DNA of 64,000 bases, from positions 19,982,001 to 20,046,000 of the forward strand of contig OY754469.1 in NCBI GenBank assembly GCA_963575645.1, in the 5' to 3' direction. This document shows, piece by piece, positions 38,075 to 48,909 of this stretch. Origin of the DNA: Xanthostigma xanthostigma. Its lineage: Eukaryota > Arthropoda > Insecta > Raphidioptera > Raphidiidae. Position 1 is the first letter of the stretch, and the number at the start of each line of letters is the position of its first letter. The notes under the pieces are model-generated. The model saw only the letters and a list, made by a program, of their open reading frames with translations. It did no database searches and was not told the DNA's origin. The position numbers and the translations under genes were made by a program.

Positions 38075-39670
38075 AGAATATCATCCCTTTACAACCGGCG
38101 AAACTTCTTTTGTTTTATGTTGTATGAATTGTATATTCTAATTATTTATATCTTAACTATTATCGTATTGAAATTTTGTAGGCATATTTCACATAATATT
38201 GCGAACATTTTTAAGCAAAAAAAAAAATAATACATATTTTTCCTTCTGAAAATTTGCTAAGTGTGAATAATAAGAATTTGATGTATGTTTTGCATTTCAA
38301 CCGATGATTATTGACACAGTGCAGCTATTTGTATGCATTCCATACAATTTGTTTCTTTCAAATCTTATATAATACAAATACTTATCATGCGTATACAACA
38401 TACATATATATTGTGATTGTGTGTCGTACACACACACACTAACGCAATTACTCAGGTTATACGTGTGACGGGGTGCTCTGACTGTCGAACCAATAGGTAC
38501 ATACATAAAAAATATTGTAAAAGCTGCAATTTGCAAATAAAAAAATAGTCTGCTTTTAGTATTTTACCATTTTAACTCTGCGAGTGGGCAACGGTACTAA
38601 TTTAGGTTAAAATTTAATTTTCAAAATTTTACAATATTTTTCGGTTTGAAGCTCAAAAAGATATTGTTCATCTGTACGGTCTGTTAGTTTTATTTGGGCG
38701 TTATGCTTTCACGATACTACTAAATAACAGTTGTGGCAGTATTCGCATTGCACTCATTAGGGTCCCAAACAAATTTACATTGCAAAAAGAAATGGAAGGG
38801 TCTTTTGAGATCCTCTTTGATACTAGATCCCGGGCATGCGCCTTTGCTAGTAGGCAACTCACTTATTAAAAAGAAATATTACCTTATCAGTATCTATCAC
38901 GTCATAATTTGTAACATTTTCATTCGTTTGTTCAACAATTACGTCTCCGTCAATTTCCTAAGCTGTATTTAGATAAACCGCCTCGTTCTGGATTTCAATT
39001 TCTATATTATTTTAGAAACAGAAGCAAAGTTTTGAACTATTACATTTTCAAATAATTATTTTTTTTATTATAAAGAAGATTTTTTCATGTTTGCTATTTT
39101 TTTCTGAGAAAACCTTCCCTCGCTTTCCGAGGAACCCATAACCTGAGTCGTTTTTTATATCCCCGCCTGTAATCCTTCTCAATAGTATTCTCAGAGCGTT
39201 CCATAATACGTAGGTACTAATGCACAGAGATTTTTACTTCAATAATATGATCGTTTTCGATTGCCTATCTAAGTACTAAATAAAATCATATTTCACGGCT
39301 TTACCCTATATCATAAGTCCATTTGTGTTGCGAAATGAGACGAGGCGATGTTGGAGAGAGACATCGCAATAAAAGTTTACGCCCAAAATTTACGTTTTTG
39401 GTACCTCGTCTCTCACCGCGGAACCCCTGAGAAACTTTAGGAAAGTGATCCAACAGCGTTAAGCCGTAGTATACAAATTGTCGTTATTACTGATCGGCTT
39501 AACTTTTCATTTAGAGAGCCATGATTTTTGCCTTAATTTTTTTTACATTCTTTGTTGTCTGTTTCTCCAAAACAATTCAACACAGCTTGATAAAAATACA
39601 GATTATATAGAGAATTAGTATCAATTAATTATTTACAATTTTCACTGTCTGCTTTGTATTTTTTTTTTTT
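38075..39670. other. Gene-free AT-rich DNA
   Basis: No coding or element boundary is visible apart from a weak inverted repeat at about 39340-39420 ('gagacgagg' facing 'cctcgtctc'). Frames of 79 codons at 38297 and 38733 are unrecognised. Confidence 0.42.
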
Positions 39671-39882
39671 GCATATCTGGTAGCACGAGAGCCCTAACAC
39701 TAAAACCCTATGAATCTCCGAATAGGCCAATTCATAGATATTTGGGAAATTTAAACCTTGCTTAAAATATTTTTTTGTTAAGTATAGGGTTTAAATTTCC
39801 CAAATATCCGAGAACTGGCCTATTCGGAGATCCATAGGGTTTTAGTGTTACGGGCTCTTGGGCTATGGCATACCTCTCTCAA
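39671..39882. mobile_element. Palindromic MITE
   Basis: The arms share 'cactaaaaccctatg', 'tctccgaataggcca' and 'tttgggaaatttaaacc', leaving only about 30 bp in the centre. The outer ends 'gcatatctggtagcacgag' and 'gggctatggcatac' are diverged inverted copies. Confidence 0.72.
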
Positions 39883-40639
39883 AATGGATGAAATATATTC
39901 AATGACGATAGTAAACTACGGTATAAAAAGATACTGGACTGTATATATTTTAGAAATTAAGTATTAATACAAAATCTAATTATTTATTTCATTCTGGAAC
40001 AGAGATGGATTTAATTTTTTTTTCATCACGAAGGAAAGTTTCGAACAACAGAAATGTTATTATACTTTTATATGGTAAAAATACTTATATTACATCAATG
40101 ACATGTCACATTTAACTGACGTAGCTTTCACCCAAAACAATAACACTCTCTTCCAGTTGAACTCAAGGTCGATATTCTAATATGAACGCACAAGTATTCT
40201 TTTTTATATTAGTTAATAAACAACTATTAATTAATTATTTGTGTTGATATTTGATGATCTCTAATCATCTATTACACTATTATCCTTATATTTACATAAA
40301 TATGCAATAAGACAAATTAAAACAAACCAATTAAAAATTTTTCTTTGAAAGTGACACATTTTTTATTTCTTTTCTGATAGGTATTCAAAGTACTGCAGTG
40401 AAAATGCAGAGTACCTTCGCTTTGTAGAAAGAGATAAAGCATTAGAAAGCTGTAAATTCTGAATTTTCACTCATAAAATGTTTGCTACCTAACCTATGTG
40501 TCTGTCCCGTCGATTTTATGTACGTCCCGACAACCTTGAACTGAACCGTAAAAATCAGATAACATTGCGTAATTCCTTCTGCACTGGGTAAGAATTCTTA
40601 AAGAATCAATTATATTTTCTTCAGATGCCAGTATGTAAC

Positions 40640-41300
40640 TAATGAACAAAAATCATCAAGTAAACACATACTAGTAAGAAATGACGTTCCTCAAGGTCCC
40701 GTCTTCGGACCTATTGTCTTCATTATCTATATTATAAACGATGTGGCGAATTGTATGGAACCATCAACAAGATATCTATTTGCTGATGACACAACTTTCC
40801 TGGATGAAGCAAATCTATCGAAAACACGTGAAACACAAACGAAGGCTTTAAACTGGTTCTTTTCAAATAAACTGCCTATAATTAATATGAACAAGACTGA
40901 AAGAGTCTTGTTCGAGATGAGATCTTAAAGCACTGCTAACACAACATTTCTAGGCGTCAAATTAGACCTCTTAAACGCGATCAGCACACGAATACGCTGA
41001 AAAATAAACTTACCAGTTCGATATATTATGTAATAAGACGCATAAAAGACAGTTACTTATGAAGCAGCACTTATTGTTTACAATTCTCTTTTCCATTCCT
41101 GTATCTTAATTTGGAAAGGTGCACCTTCCGCTGTAAGAATTTTTACTCTACAGAAGGCTGCGATTCGAGTATTGGCAGGAGTGGCAAGACTTGAGCACTG
41201 TCGACCTTTTTTTATTAAATATCGAATAATGACTCTTTCAGCTTTGTACATCTCTCATTGCTTGGTTCATATGTCAAAAAAGAGCGTTTGAAAGTTGAAA
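40640..41300 (+). pseudogene. Decayed LINE reverse-transcriptase fragment
   Basis: The translation from about 40680 reads NDVPQGPVFGPIVFIIYIIN, followed by RYLFADDTTF: these match the 'GVPQGSVLGPLLFxxYxND' and 'FADDT' motifs of non-LTR reverse transcriptases of the Jockey/CR1-like group, FADD being the catalytic box. After a stop at 40926 the downstream 'FLGVKLD' and, in another frame near 41150-41280, 'KAAIRVLAG' and 'MTLSALYISHCLVHM' fit the post-RT region of such elements. Stops and frame changes separate these pieces, the 5' half is missing, and no poly(A) tail was found, so this is a dead fragment. Confidence 0.82.
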
Positions 41301-42207
41301 CTAATTAAGAATTACATTATTACGAAACACCGCATATAACTTGCCGAAAGTAAGCGAAAGTGGCGCCATGCTACGCGACAATGGTGAACTATATTGAATT
41401 GTTATTGCGGTAGGAACCTTCAGGGTGCAAAAAGTGTCCTCTTCTGTTATTTTATTAGAATCAAGCCAATTTCGAGTGAATTTTAACACATTGTACAATG
41501 TACATGGTACGTTTTCATTACAGTTAAAAATATCTTATATTTAAAGAAAACACGCGGATGTTGATGACTCAGTATGTACGTGTTTTACTTTCGCAGGTAC
41601 CACAACAAAATAAAATGAAACGAATCTGCAATGAAATGCACCTAAATACCGTTGCAACCATTCGATGTAGATACAGGCAGTCAGCAAATTATTATTGATA
41701 TAATCAGCAATTTAAACTTTATAGAAGAAATATTTAATGACTTTGTTTTTTTCGGCAGCGAACTCTCGAGCGCGTTAGGAATAAGATACTAAACATTTTT
41801 CACCTATATCGTTGTCTGAACATCCCATTTTAGGCGACAAAACATGTATAAAATTCTATGATTTCAATTTTGACTACCTATACCTATATTGTCTCATTTT
41901 TTAAACATATCGATATGAAACAAGAAACACGATTTGGGGCGTTCTTTGTTTTTTGAACATATGTATTGTCAATTTAAAATTCAATAAGGAACATAATAAA
42001 TTCGGTTGCTGAAAAAGAAATTATGTTTCAGTCATTGGTTTTCCCCCTGACTAATTAGTACGTCAATTTTGGGCTCAAAAAGACAGTGACGAACATTTTT
42101 AAAAAATAATTGTGACACACGTATTTTGTAGAAAAAATTCTGCTTTGTCGTAAAATTATTTTTCGTGCAAGTAACAGTTTAAAAGATAAACGAGGAAAAC
42201 TTAAAAG
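41301..42207. other. Intergenic, no gene seen
   Basis: AT-rich DNA. A patch around 41350-41460 ('agtggcgccatgctacgcg') may be an old repeat, but no ends can be matched. Confidence 0.4.
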
Positions 42208-42736
42208 TAGGGTTGCCAAGTCCAAAAATAGAAAAGCCGGATTCGGAATTATATTTAACCGGACATTTAACCCTAAAAGCTGGATTACCTTTTTTAATAA
42301 AAAAAATGACAAGGTATTTTTAATTGTTTTATACTAATCAATCACTGTTTTTATTACAAAATTAACCGAACGTTATAATTATTAAAAACTAACAAATTAT
42401 TAACAGCGAAATTCTATAAATAGATAAAGTCAAGACAATAAACACAAATCATTTTCTCATTTTTTTGGTAGGAAAAACGAAAAATCTTCAATAAAATAAA
42501 AAAAAAAATTAAAATAATAGCTGCATGCTACTATTTGCCTTTGGCATTTCAATTAGGGAAATTAAAAAAAAATCCTTAAACATTAAAAAAAAATAACAAA
42601 ATTTCATAAGCTGGTATGAATATTGGGAATTTAACACTAACGACATTTTCCTTGAAACTTCATTGACAAAAAGCTTAAGAAAAGAAGACTTGTAAATATT
42701 TGGCCGTGCATAACTGTAAAAATCCTGGCAACTCTA
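42208..42736. mobile_element. Probable hAT-like MITE
   Basis: Left 'tagggttgccaagtcc' and right 'cctggcaactcta' are inverted, with further matching 'aaagccgga' and 'tggccgtgc' inside. No clean 8-bp duplication is present, so the boundaries are tentative. It abuts the hAT MITE at 42747. Confidence 0.5.
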
Positions 42737-42746
42737 CCCCCTAGGG

Positions 42747-43072
42747 CAGGGGTCGGCAACCATTTGCGACGGAAGAGCCAAAATTTACAAAATTTCCCAG
42801 TTTTTAAAGATCCACTAAACATTTTTGTTTCAGTAATATAGTATTTGCTTATACATATAGGCATAAAATATAGTATATATATCCGAGGACGACACGTAGA
42901 GACGGGGGAGGTGCGGGTGAGACGCGAGTGGAAATGGCTGAGAGATAGACATGGTACTCAATCATGAATTGGACGATTTTTAAGGGTTTATATAATAAAA
43001 TAATTCTTTTTTGCGTATGGAACTGGAGAGCCGCATCTTTACATCAAAAGAGCCGCAGGTTGCCGACCCCTG
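42747..43072. mobile_element. hAT-type MITE, CAGGGGTCGGCAACC ends
   Basis: Ends 'caggggtcggcaacc' and 'ggttgccgacccctg' are perfect complements; subterminal 'gaagagcca' and 'gagagccgca' are also paired. Flanks ccctaggg and ccctaatc agree in their first five bases, suggesting a worn 8-bp duplication. This end sequence is typical of widespread animal hAT elements. Confidence 0.85.
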
Positions 43073-43114
43073 CCCTAATCATAATATATTCTATGCCCAG
43101 GGGTATAGTTTTTC

Positions 43115-43345
43115 ACTCAAAAAAATTGGTTGTCTGTAAAGTCGGTTTACGGACGATAGTTTTACGTGATAACGTATTCCGCTCGAATATCATATTTAAT
43201 AATACATTACTGCGCTCTCGCTTGCACGCACAGGGTCAGGCGGAACGTTACGGCGGAACGGAACGTTACACTTTTTCGTGCGTACAGCTGGTGTTTCATC
43301 AATTTATAAGATGTTATCACGTCAAAATGATGTTCCGACAATGAT
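43115..43345. mobile_element. Short copy of the 55-kb repeat family
   Basis: It begins 'ttggttgtctgtaaagtcgg' and continues with 'acgtattccgctcgaatatc', matching 55069-55155, then jumps to a right part ('ggtgtttcatcaatttataa', 'ttatcacgtcaaaa') that matches 56295-56340. It is therefore an internally deleted relative of the 1.27-kb element there. The 126-codon frame across it is not a gene. Confidence 0.68.
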
Positions 43346-43409
43346 ATAGGTGGGAACACGTTAGTAGGTACTTTAGCCTATTTTTCATATTAAATGCCTG
43401 TATTATATA

Positions 43410-43606
43410 CAGGACTCGATCTGGGGGGGGGGGCAAACCGGGCAATTTCCCGGGGCGGCAAAATTGAGGGCGGCGCGGCGTCGGTGGCGAAAATTTGAAA
43501 GATGGATAAACAAAAAAAAAATTACATCATCTATGGAACAACGCATGAGTAAAAGGCGGCAAATATTATTTTGCCCGGAGCGGCGAAACAATTGGATCGG
43601 GCCCTG
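43410..43606. mobile_element. hAT-type MITE, 197 bp
   Basis: Ends 'caggactcgatctgg' and 'attggatcgggccctg' are inverted; flanks attatata (43402-43409) and attatatg (43607-43614) match at 7 of 8 bases. G-rich left and 'ggcggc' rich internal sequence is non-coding. Confidence 0.78.
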
Positions 43607-43869
43607 ATTATATGAAAAAGCAAATATGTTACTTATAACTGTGGACTTTTGGTTACAATACTCAAAATGCTGTTTGAAATATTTCAACAAAACGAATGCT
43701 TCAGTTACACTATCTACATAAAAAATGATTAAATATTATACTTTTAAAAAAATATGTTTTACTAGGTCTCACTCTATTGTGCCTTACTGTTTTTAAACGT
43801 TACCAGCTCCCACCCTGCATTTCATGATGCGACTATGGAACGATAATATGGTTGGCTTGGATAATAATC

Positions 43870-44303
43870 GTATCACGTCCCTCGACGCGTCTGTCTGTCT
43901 GTCTGTCTGAACGCGACAAACTCAAAAACTACCGAACGAATTTTCATACGGTTTTCACCAATGGACGGAGTGATTCAAGAGAAATGTTTATGTGTATAAT
44001 TCATTAATGTTTTATGTAAATTGGTTGAAATATGACGATGATTGTTGAAGATGTCGAAAAAAATCGAGCCGACTGAAAGCTTTCATCAAAAACGCTGTCT
44101 AATCTCTAATGTATGGTGGAATTGTTCCTCTTTTATAGGTCTACAGAAGAGTTCACGATGGCATATGTCTATCTTTTAAGGATAGTTTACTATACCCATT
44201 TTAATGTTAAGTGCTTTTCATGGATATCAATTTTGCAACATAAGTCGACGAAAAAAAGGTGGCAATCTACAAATTCGAGCGAAACTGGACCGGGCAGCTA
44301 GTA
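43870..44303 (-). mobile_element. Retroposon copy, minus strand, with head and (GACA)n
   Basis: Read on the minus strand it starts 'actagctgcccggtccag', continues 'tttttttcgtcgacttatg' and ends past 'gttcggtagtttttgagtt' into a (GACA)n run. It is the most complete copy of the family seen at 8.2, 13.1 and 36.4 kb, though its 3' end differs. No coding sequence. Confidence 0.65.
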
Positions 44304-44635
44304 CTTAATAAAACATTGATTGACAGACAATACACAGCCTAAACCGATGGGTCTAGAAGCATGAAATTTTGCACAGGAGTTCCTTACATATACAACGTTA
44401 AATATTTAATCTATAAATTAAAAAAAAAATGTCGGTTAATTTAAGATGATACAACTTGCAGACATCCGATAAATAACCAACAAATAACACTGTATTAAGG
44501 TGTAAATAACGCTTCATTATTGTTGTATAAAGCATTGTTTCATCCATATACTTATATTCTATACTGAGCATAGGAATAAAATCGCAATCGAACCATTAGG
44601 GTGTAAACATATACTTCTGTCTTTTTTTAAGCCGT

Positions 44636-44731
44636 AAGGGCGTATCCAGGAGTGCAAAACAAGCACGGGGGACCCGGCTTAACAAATTTCTAATTTGCCC
44701 CTCCTGGGTGAAAAGCTGGGTACACCCATGT
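44636..44731. mobile_element. Possible tiny hAT-like MITE
   Basis: 'agggcgtatccaggagtg' and 'ctgggtacaccca' resemble inverted GGGCGTATCCAGG-type hAT ends, about 95 bp apart, with 'gggggacccgg' and 'tgcccctcctggg' inside. No target duplication was confirmed. Confidence 0.4.
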
Positions 44732-45122
44732 TAACGTCATAGAAAAAGACAAAGTTTTTGAAATAGAGATACTTTACTCAGATTGAATCCTATCATCGGA
44801 GAAATCAGGGAATTACATCGAAGAAACAGACGCAGATATATTTTCAATACACTTTGTTGCCGTCACTCACCGCACATTGAGTAGATAGACATTTCAGTTG
44901 CGTGTGGAGCCGCGAATAGCGGCTAGTCAAAAATAAATGTTTACTGCACAAATTAATGTAAGTACTGTCATTTTTCGTATGTGAACGGAAGTAAACAGAA
45001 TCTAATCGTTTAGTTTTCCATTAAATGCAAATAACTAAAAATGATCTCCATTTAGTTGAAGACAAATGACATTTTAAATATATAGATTTCAGGCTAAAAG
45101 TCGCACTACAAATTCATCGTAA

Positions 45123-45331
45123 GGCATAGATGAGAGGCGTTCAACGCGCGTTAGCCCAACGCGCGTTTACAATTTCTATACAATTGTATATAACTGTTTA
45201 GGTACATGATAACGCGCGTTGGCGGCGCGTTGAACGCGCGTTATCATGTAAACAGTTATATACAATTGTATAGAAATTGTAAACGCGCGTTGGGCCAACG
45301 CGCGTTGAATGCTCTTCATGTGTGCTAGGCC
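45123..45331. mobile_element. PIF/Harbinger-type palindromic MITE with CGCG repeats
   Basis: TAA flanks both ends (45120-45122 and 45332-45334) and the ends 'ggcatagatgagaggcg' and 'cttcatgtgtgctaggcc' are diverged complements. Inside, arms with 'acaatttctatacaattgt' are exact complements, and 'aacgcgcgtt' occurs repeatedly, itself a palindrome. It can fold into a nested hairpin. Confidence 0.75.
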
Positions 45332-46004
45332 TAAGTATTAGTATGAAAACTTTTTTTAAAGCATACACAACTATAAAGCATGTAACGGTAGTATAAGCAG
45401 AACATTTCACTAAACTGCATGTGCAAATTGCAAATATTGTAATTTCAATGGGAAATGAGAAGTAATTTAACATAATAATACATGCCATAAATTATGTATA
45501 CAAATAAATTAGAAAAGTGATTTTAATGTAAATAATTTATGTTTGTACTTAATTCAATAATAAACGAAAAATTATAGAAATTACTGGCTTCATTTATTTC
45601 TCAAAGAGAGAGTCTAAAAATATGATAATAACAAAACTAGAAATCATTCCAAAAACGGTAAGAACAGTCTTTAAGAGAGAAAAGAGAGACATATTGTTGA
45701 TTATAGACACTCGATAACTGAGGCCTTAAAGAAAAAACATTTTTGTGGCAACTTCATCAGTTCCAAACTATATGATCAATGTTTAAGACTAGAGATTAAA
45801 TTTCTATTTTTAAGGATTTTTGAGAATTTCGTCATTAGACGGGAGAACAGATTTACAGAAGTTTTATTTGTCTGAACTGACTTGTGCATTATCAACTGAT
45901 ATAGCCAAAATCAAAGTACAGAATATTTTTTACCCGGCTACGCTTGGGTTACGACAGAGCTCTCGTTCAAAACAGACATTAATGCAAGTAAGTGCGGATA
46001 AAAG

Positions 46005-46724
46005 ACCGCACCCACTTGTCAAGCAAGAATCTGTACTACCAGCACAGAAAGCTTGTTCATGAATTAGGTACTTATTTTATTGACCATTATCTGCAACCAG
46101 CAGCAAGCAACAACCGTCATTGGATCGCCTACAATTTCTGTCTACCGTGTAGAGCTGTAAAAGTAACGAGAAATTGTGTACCCGTATGTATTCGTTACTT
46201 AAAGAACCAGTACCCGTTACTTTCATATCGTTACGTTACTCGTTACTTTTCATACGGCATACAATCGTGTACTAACAGCATCAAGCATGTACCATTGCAT
46301 CGAGGCGCGCCGCATACGTGATACGATAAGATTTCGTTCGTATAACGTATATAACCGCATCAAACGAGTCGAACTGACATGGATACGACAAATGCGTGTA
46401 ACGAAATGAATTTGTAAGTAACGATTCGTTTATTCGAGTCAGACGATGTACCCGTTACTCAGTAACGAATACATACGGTTTGTTACAGCTCTACTACCGT
46501 GTTGGGCCGATCTAGTTTGTTAGTGAAGTGTCGTTTTCATTAATTAATTTGCATTGATAAAACTGCCAGACAATTGCCAATGTCTACCAAAAATTACGAA
46601 ACCTGCACTGAAATGTGCTGGTTTGTGATGTTTTATGCTGGTCTAGTGTTCAGGTTGCAGGTTTGTGCTATGCGCCTATGTTTGCTGTGCAGGTTTATGC
46701 TTGACAAGTGTGCGCGCTCTTTAA
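46005..46724. mobile_element. MITE family M1, copy 2, split by a hAT element
   Basis: Ends 'accgcacccacttgtcaag' and 'cttgacaagtgtgcgcgct' are inverted; 'cgatctagt(t/g)tg(t/c)tagtga' and 'acgaaacctgcactgaa' match copy 1 at 29655-29983. The hAT element at 46150-46493 interrupts it exactly in the middle of 'tctaccgtgttgggccg'. Confidence 0.75.
46150..46493. mobile_element. hAT-type MITE with TAGAGCTGTAA ends, perfect TSD
   Basis: Starts 'tagagctgtaaaagtaacg', ends 'tttgttacagctcta', flanked by identical ctaccgtg (46142-46149 and 46494-46501). Internal 'cgttactcgttact' words are repeated. The end resembles Herves/hobo-type hAT termini. It is younger than the MITE it splits. Confidence 0.88.
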
Positions 46725-47019
46725 AAATTGATGTTCACGTGAATGAAGACTAAATAATAAATACTAAAGATAAGGAGTACCTATAGCCAGACAATTAGAA
46801 TTGCCTTTAAAAATTATAAATTACTACTGGAATAGTCTGTAAGATTCGACATATTGTTCACGTAATTGCTAACGTAAGAAGGAAAAGGATTACAAGGTAT
46901 CACAACTCTTCTTTCGTCGAAAATTGTAGAAATTAAAATTCATTCCTAATATAATACATCTACATATAGTAAAGGATCAGAGAAGTTCAGTTTTTTCGAA
47001 AAGGCTTCATAAAATAAAT

Positions 47020-47409
47020 AAGGTGACCGCTAATTTCTCGTATTCACTTGGGGGTCAAAAATGCGTCATTTTAGTGAAAATCCACTTCGGTTTTCTTTTT
47101 ACAAAAGTCCGAATTTTGGGAGTTAAATATATATATAAAAAAATATTATCGTTTTTTGGCCTGAATTTTTCCATGGTCTGATAGCTTATTAATTGGCCAA
47201 CCTTCCTAATGCTAAAAACCACGAAATTTGCTGTTAGATTTTTTGTTGTGTGTTAAAACCTACAATAAATAAAAAAAATACTTCACAGAAGTATCATTAT
47301 AATTAAAAAAATGACGCATTTCCGACCCCCAACTGATAAGGTTAAATCATTCCAAATTAGTCATAGTTTCTTCTCCCGAGAGGAATTCGAGCAATTACCG
47401 GCCACCCTA
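47020..47409. mobile_element. MITE with 'agggtgrccg' ends
   Basis: Left 'aggtgaccgctaatttctcg' and right 'gagcaattaccggccaccct' are inverted, and further in 'tgggggtcaaaaatgcgtca' faces 'tgacgcatttccgaccccca'. The interior is AT-rich and non-coding. TA-like flanks are suggestive only. Confidence 0.68.
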
Positions 47410-47605
47410 TACATCATTATGAACGAAACATGGACCATCAGAATATTAGGTCATTAAAAAATTTAACAAATAAATAGGTATTGTACTTATTCTTTCGCCT
47501 TGTATCTCGTTCATTTAAAGTAAGTCAATTTCAACCAAGGTGAGAAATTTAACATCAGAATATTTAGCCAATAAAAATTTGATCACAGTTAAGTGCTGTT
47601 TTAAC

Positions 47606-48909
47606 TAGTGATGTGCCGGATCGTTAAAAATGTATATCCGCGGATACGGATCTGAATACGGATATTTGGTTTCAAGATCCGCGGATACGGATACGGATCT
47701 TAACTTTATTAGAGTACGCGGCGGTAATATTGCAAATCGACCTTTGGAAAGAGACTATCTGTTATGGGAAAAAGTTATTGACCTCTTTAAGACTTAACTC
47801 TCATAACAGATTGTCTCTTTCCAAAGATCGATGTGCAATATCTCATTATAAAGATAGTTTTTAGTACCTTTGAGTTATGTACTATTGGTAAGGTACTCAC
47901 TACGATAAATGTTTGCAATATAAAGGTGCCAAATACGATTTTAAAAAATAAAAATAATCTAAATGGAATTTAACAGTTTTTCATTATTACCTAATCACCT
48001 ATACAGGGTGTCCCATTAAGAATGGGACATAGAACAACCGCAGATTCTCCAATTCAAAATAAAACGATTAAGTGAAATATGCTTAGATAAAATGTTACTC
48101 GTTTCCGAAATACGGGGTGTTGAAGTTGAAAACTGAAAAATTATTAATGTCCATAATTTTTTTAATACACCGTATAATTTTACTCAAATCGGCACACTTG
48201 TTAAATATCATAAAATGCACCTAACAATAAAAAAAATAGTTCAGTACGCTCTACCAGTGGCGTACAGCAGGAGTAAGTAATGCTTGTACCCCTTCTAAAT
48301 GTTACGCCGCTGTCTAAATTTTAATTTTGACTATAATTTTAATTTTTTTGATATTTTCTAAGTCAATAATGTACACTTGTTAGTTTGTTGTAAAGTCATT
48401 GGTTTTCGAGATATTCGCAGTTAAAGATAGATAGACATGTACTTTTTATTTGTATTATTATTAATAATATTCATTTTTACAATTTTGTCTTAAAAAAACT
48501 GCGAATATCTCGAAAATCAATGACTTTACAACAAACTAACAAGTGTACATTATTGACTTAGAAAATATCAAAAAAATTAAAATTATAGTCAAAATTAAAA
48601 TTTAGACAGCGGCGTAACATTTAGAAGGGGTACAAGCATTACTTACTCCTGCCGTGCGCCACCGGTAGAGCGAGTAACATTTTATCTAAGCATATTTCGC
48701 TTAATCGTTTTATTTTGAATTGGAGAATCTGCGGTTGTTCTATGTCCCATTCTTAATGGGACACCCTGTATATATAAAATTTCATCTATGAATTGAAAAT
48801 TAATAAGGTAAAAGATCCGTAAAAGATTCGCCAAAAAACTAACGGATACGGATCTTTCATCTCCCTCGGATATCCGCGGATACGGATACGGATATCCGGC
48901 ACATCACTA
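47606..48909. mobile_element. hAT-type element hosting a mariner-type palindrome
   Basis: Ends 'tagtgatgtgccggatc' and 'gatatccggcacatcacta' are inverted. Subterminal 'ccgcggatacggat' words recur many times on both sides. A 765-bp palindrome is inserted at 48004-48768, so the unfilled element was about 540 bp. Flanking sequences match only partly (gttttaac and attgtaac). Confidence 0.8.
48004..48768. mobile_element. Tc1/mariner-type long palindrome
   Basis: Begins 'cagggtgtcccattaag', ends 'cttaatgggacaccctg', between TA dinucleotides. Arms are nearly identical for over 250 bp, except that the left arm has about 140 bp ('ttccgaaatacggggtgttg' onward) with no counterpart on the right. The centre is about 60 bp. 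Non-coding. Confidence 0.85.

Noticed and set aside
42964-43344. 126-codon open frame (+)
   Set aside because: It spans the end of a hAT MITE and most of another repeat element, so it cannot be a natural gene.
45992-46321. 109-codon open frame (+)
   Set aside because: It crosses the junction between a MITE and the hAT element inserted in it.
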